Part shown: piece after piece, positions 6,401 to 8,095 of the stretch
How positions within the stretch are numbered: the first letter of the stretch is position 1
Layout: each line of letters opens with the position of its first letter
Assembly (NCBI GenBank): GCA_005792205.1
Contig: SXSO01000065.1
Location: 1-8,095 of the forward strand
Direction: 5' to 3'
From: Bacteroidota bacterium
GTDB taxonomy: Bacteria; Bacteroidota; Ignavibacteria; UBA10030; F1-140-MAGs086
Length of the DNA: 8,095 nucleotides
Program-made: the position numbers and the translations under genes
The notes under the pieces: model-generated
Told to the model about the DNA's origin: nothing
What the model saw: the letters and a program-made list of their open reading frames with translations, nothing else
The model's database searches: none

Positions 6401-7597
6401 AAAAATAAAACTTCTACACAAAAAAAAGATGATATAGTTTTATTGAAAAATAAAATCGCTTGTCTCCAAAAAAAAATTACAAAACTTTCTCAAAATAAAT
6501 TTCAGTATAAAAATTTATTTGAGAACGCAAGTTTCCCAATTTTTATACTTGATCCCAAAAAGGATATAATTTTAGAAATGAATTACCAAGCGGAACAATT
6601 TCTTGGATATACAAAAGAAGAACTTTTGAAAATGAGACATTTACCGTTTGTTCCATTTGCAAAAAAATTACGAGACATTACAAATTGGGGAATTCGTTTG
6701 ATAAACACTGCTACTGTTCGCACAAAAAGTGGGGAAGAAGTGGAAGTTGAAATGACTGCTGGTATTGTGGAAAATTTTTCTGGAAAAAATTCTGCTTTGA
6801 TTTTATACATGAAAGATGTCACAGAAGAAACACGACTTCGCGAACAACTTCTTCAATCAGAAAAACTTGGACTTATCGGACGACTTTCCGCAGGAATTGC
6901 TCACGAAATTAGAAATCCATTGACAGCAGTAAAAATATGTCTTCAAGATTTCGAAAGTGTTTTATCAAATGATACAAACTATAACAAGTCATTAAATTTG
7001 GCAAATGATGCAATACAGCAAGTTGAACAAATAATTGAAAGCACACTTGAATTTGCTCGTCCTCAAAAACCAAATAAACAATTTGTAAACTTAAATGATG
7101 TTTTAGAAAAATCAATATCGTTTATTCAGAAAGAGATTTCTAAAAAAAACATAAAGCTGAAATTAAATTTTTCCAAAAATATTCCACAAGTGTTTGTGGA
7201 CAATTTACAAATTCAGCAAGTGTTTTTGAACTTATTTACAAATGCAATTGATGCGTCTTTCTCAAATGGAGAGATTGAAATAAAAATAAGTTTGGGAAAA
7301 AATTTAATTGCAAATTTTCAAAATAATAAAAATGAGAAAGAAGAACTAAAAGTTGAAAAAGTTTTGGAATATATTTCAGTTGAATTTAACGATAACGGTA
7401 AAGGAATTTTGCCGGAAGATATTGAAAATATTTTTGATCCGTTTTACACAACAAAAAAAAAAGGTACAGGACTTGGGCTTGCAATTTGTAAGCAAATAAT
7501 GGATTTGAATAATGGATCGATTTCTGTATCCTCAAATTCAAATTTTGGAACTATTTTTACTTGTTATTTTTCTTTGAACAGCGATGGAAAAAAATAA
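6398..7597 (+). CDS. Soluble PAS-domain sensor histidine kinase
   Basis: The 399-aa product has no membrane segment or signal peptide, so it is predicted cytosolic. Order of parts: a lysine-rich, coiled-coil-like N-terminus (1-40); a PAS domain (about 37-145: 'YKNLFENASFPIFILD', then FLGYTKEELL, ending LILYMKDVTEETRLREQL); a HisKA dimerisation domain with phospho-acceptor His169 in 'LSAGIAHEIRNPLTAVK'; and a HATPase domain. The latter has the N box (LNLFTNAIDAS, Asn282), G1 box (NDNGKGI, Asp332), F box (FDPFYTT) and G2 box (KGTGLGLAI). All catalytic boxes are intact, resembling NtrB-type kinases. The start is TTG: an in-frame TAA at 6386-6388 excludes anything much further upstream, and the first ATG (Met61) lies inside the PAS domain. 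A TTG at 6443 is a weaker alternative. It lies 4 bp after nuoF and overlaps the response regulator by 14 bp. No heme- or Fe-S-binding motif is evident in the PAS domain, so the signal is unknown. Confidence 0.93.
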   Translation: MKNKTSTQKKDDIVLLKNKIACLQKKITKLSQNKFQYKNLFENASFPIFILDPKKDIILEMNYQAEQFLGYTKEELLKMRHLPFVPFAKKLRDITNWGIRLINTATVRTKSGEEVEVEMTAGIVENFSGKNSALILYMKDVTEETRLREQLLQSEKLGLIGRLSAGIAHEIRNPLTAVKICLQDFESVLSNDTNYNKSLNLANDAIQQVEQIIESTLEFARPQKPNKQFVNLNDVLEKSISFIQKEISKKNIKLKLNFSKNIPQVFVDNLQIQQVFLNLFTNAIDASFSNGEIEIKISLGKNLIANFQNNKNEKEELKVEKVLEYISVEFNDNGKGILPEDIENIFDPFYTTKKKGTGLGLAICKQIMDLNNGSISVSSNSNFGTIFTCYFSLNSDGKK

Positions 7598-8095
7598 TAA
7601 TAAAATACATATTCTAATTGCTGATGACGAAGTTGTTTTAACTTCTTCATTGAAAAATGTTTTAGAAAAATTGGGATATAAGGTTTCAGTTTGCAATCGT
7701 GGAAATGAAATTTTAAATTTTGTTAAAAGAGAAAATTTCCACATTATTTTTTTAGATATTTTTTTAGGAGATGCAAATGGAATTGAAATTTTGAAAAAAA
7801 TAAAATTGGAATTTCAATTTATTCCTGTTATTATGATAACAGCAAATTCTGATATAACAACAGCAGTTTATGCAATGAAAGAAGGTGCGTATGATTACAT
7901 TACAAAACCTTTTGATATAAAAAAAATAATAGAAGCAATTCAAAAAAATGTTGATGTAGGAAAAATTTCAAATTCAAAACTTCAATTATCTGAAATTATT
8001 GCTCAAAGTGAAGAGATGAAAAATATTTTAAATATGGCAAAACAACTTTCTGTAAGTGGCACAACAACCGTGCTTTTACAAGGTGAAAGTGGAAC
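7584..8095 (+). CDS. NtrC-family sigma-54-dependent response regulator, 3'-truncated
   Basis: The frame is open to the right edge, giving 170 visible residues. Residues 7-125 form a CheY-like receiver: acidic pair Asp14/Asp15 ('LIADDE'), phospho-acceptor Asp58 ('IIFLDIFLGDANG'), Thr86 ('VIMITAN') and Lys108 ('YDYITKPF'). From about residue 138 the sequence reads IIAQSEEMKNILNMAKQL, then 'TTVLLQGESG' plus the first bases of a Thr codon. This is the entry to a sigma-54-interaction AAA+ domain and its Walker A motif (GESGTGKE in the family). The rest of the ATPase, including the GAFTGA loop, and any DNA-binding domain lie outside the window; an NtrC-like activator is inferred from family architecture. 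The ATG lies within the last codons of the kinase (14-bp overlap), so the two are a cognate pair. Possible targets are sigma-54 promoters elsewhere; none is seen before nuoA. Confidence 0.9.
   Translation, partial: MEKNNNKIHILIADDEVVLTSSLKNVLEKLGYKVSVCNRGNEILNFVKRENFHIIFLDIFLGDANGIEILKKIKLEFQFIPVIMITANSDITTAVYAMKEGAYDYITKPFDIKKIIEAIQKNVDVGKISNSKLQLSEIIAQSEEMKNILNMAKQLSVSGTTTVLLQGESG

Noticed and set aside
7250..7395. Long stretch between the N box and G1 box of the kinase as an inserted domain
   Set aside because: The spacing of about 50 residues is longer than in minimal kinases, but NtrB-type kinases have comparable loops. The insert is a charged, Asn/Lys/Glu-rich linker with no domain features.

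Overview
This window is a gene-dense, very AT-rich bacterial segment. All genes lie on the + strand and the only sizeable gap is about 70 bp. Three features point to the Bacteroidota/Ignavibacteriota/Chlorobi (FCB) group. First, there is a PorV/PorQ-type outer-membrane protein. Second, a Bacteroidota-style promoter (TTTG, 18 bp, TAAATTTG) can be read before nuoA. Third, no start codon is preceded by a convincing Shine-Dalgarno sequence. The presence of nuoE and nuoF argues against phototrophic green sulfur bacteria and Bacteroides, which are known for complex I lacking the NADH-input module. A non-phototrophic Ignavibacteria- or Kapabacteria-like lineage, or an AT-rich Bacteroidota member, is therefore a reasonable guess, but the species cannot be named from sequence alone.

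Region 1 (1-2006) is an envelope pair: the 3' part of a PorV/PorQ-family beta-barrel gene, cut by the window's left edge, then a 357-aa lipoprotein with NHL/beta-propeller-like stretches. The two genes are separated by 3 bp.

Region 2 (2007-6393) is a short AT-only leader with a candidate promoter, followed by nuoA-nuoB-nuoC-nuoD-nuoE-nuoF. These encode six subunits of respiratory complex I: the NADH-oxidising entry (NuoE, NuoF), the connecting and quinone-site subunits (NuoB, NuoC, NuoD) and one small membrane subunit (NuoA). Genes overlap or are spaced by at most 8 bp, so one transcript is likely. All expected Fe-S ligands are present, so these look like functional genes.

Region 3 (6398-8095) comes where nuoG is usually found. 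It holds a soluble PAS-domain histidine kinase with a TTG start 4 bp after nuoF. An NtrC-type response regulator overlaps the kinase by 14 bp and runs off the right edge just inside its AAA+ Walker A motif. The arrangement suggests a two-component system co-transcribed with complex I genes. This is the most interesting point in the window, although neither its signal nor its targets can be read from the sequence. I found no RNA genes, mobile elements, CRISPR arrays or convincing terminators.
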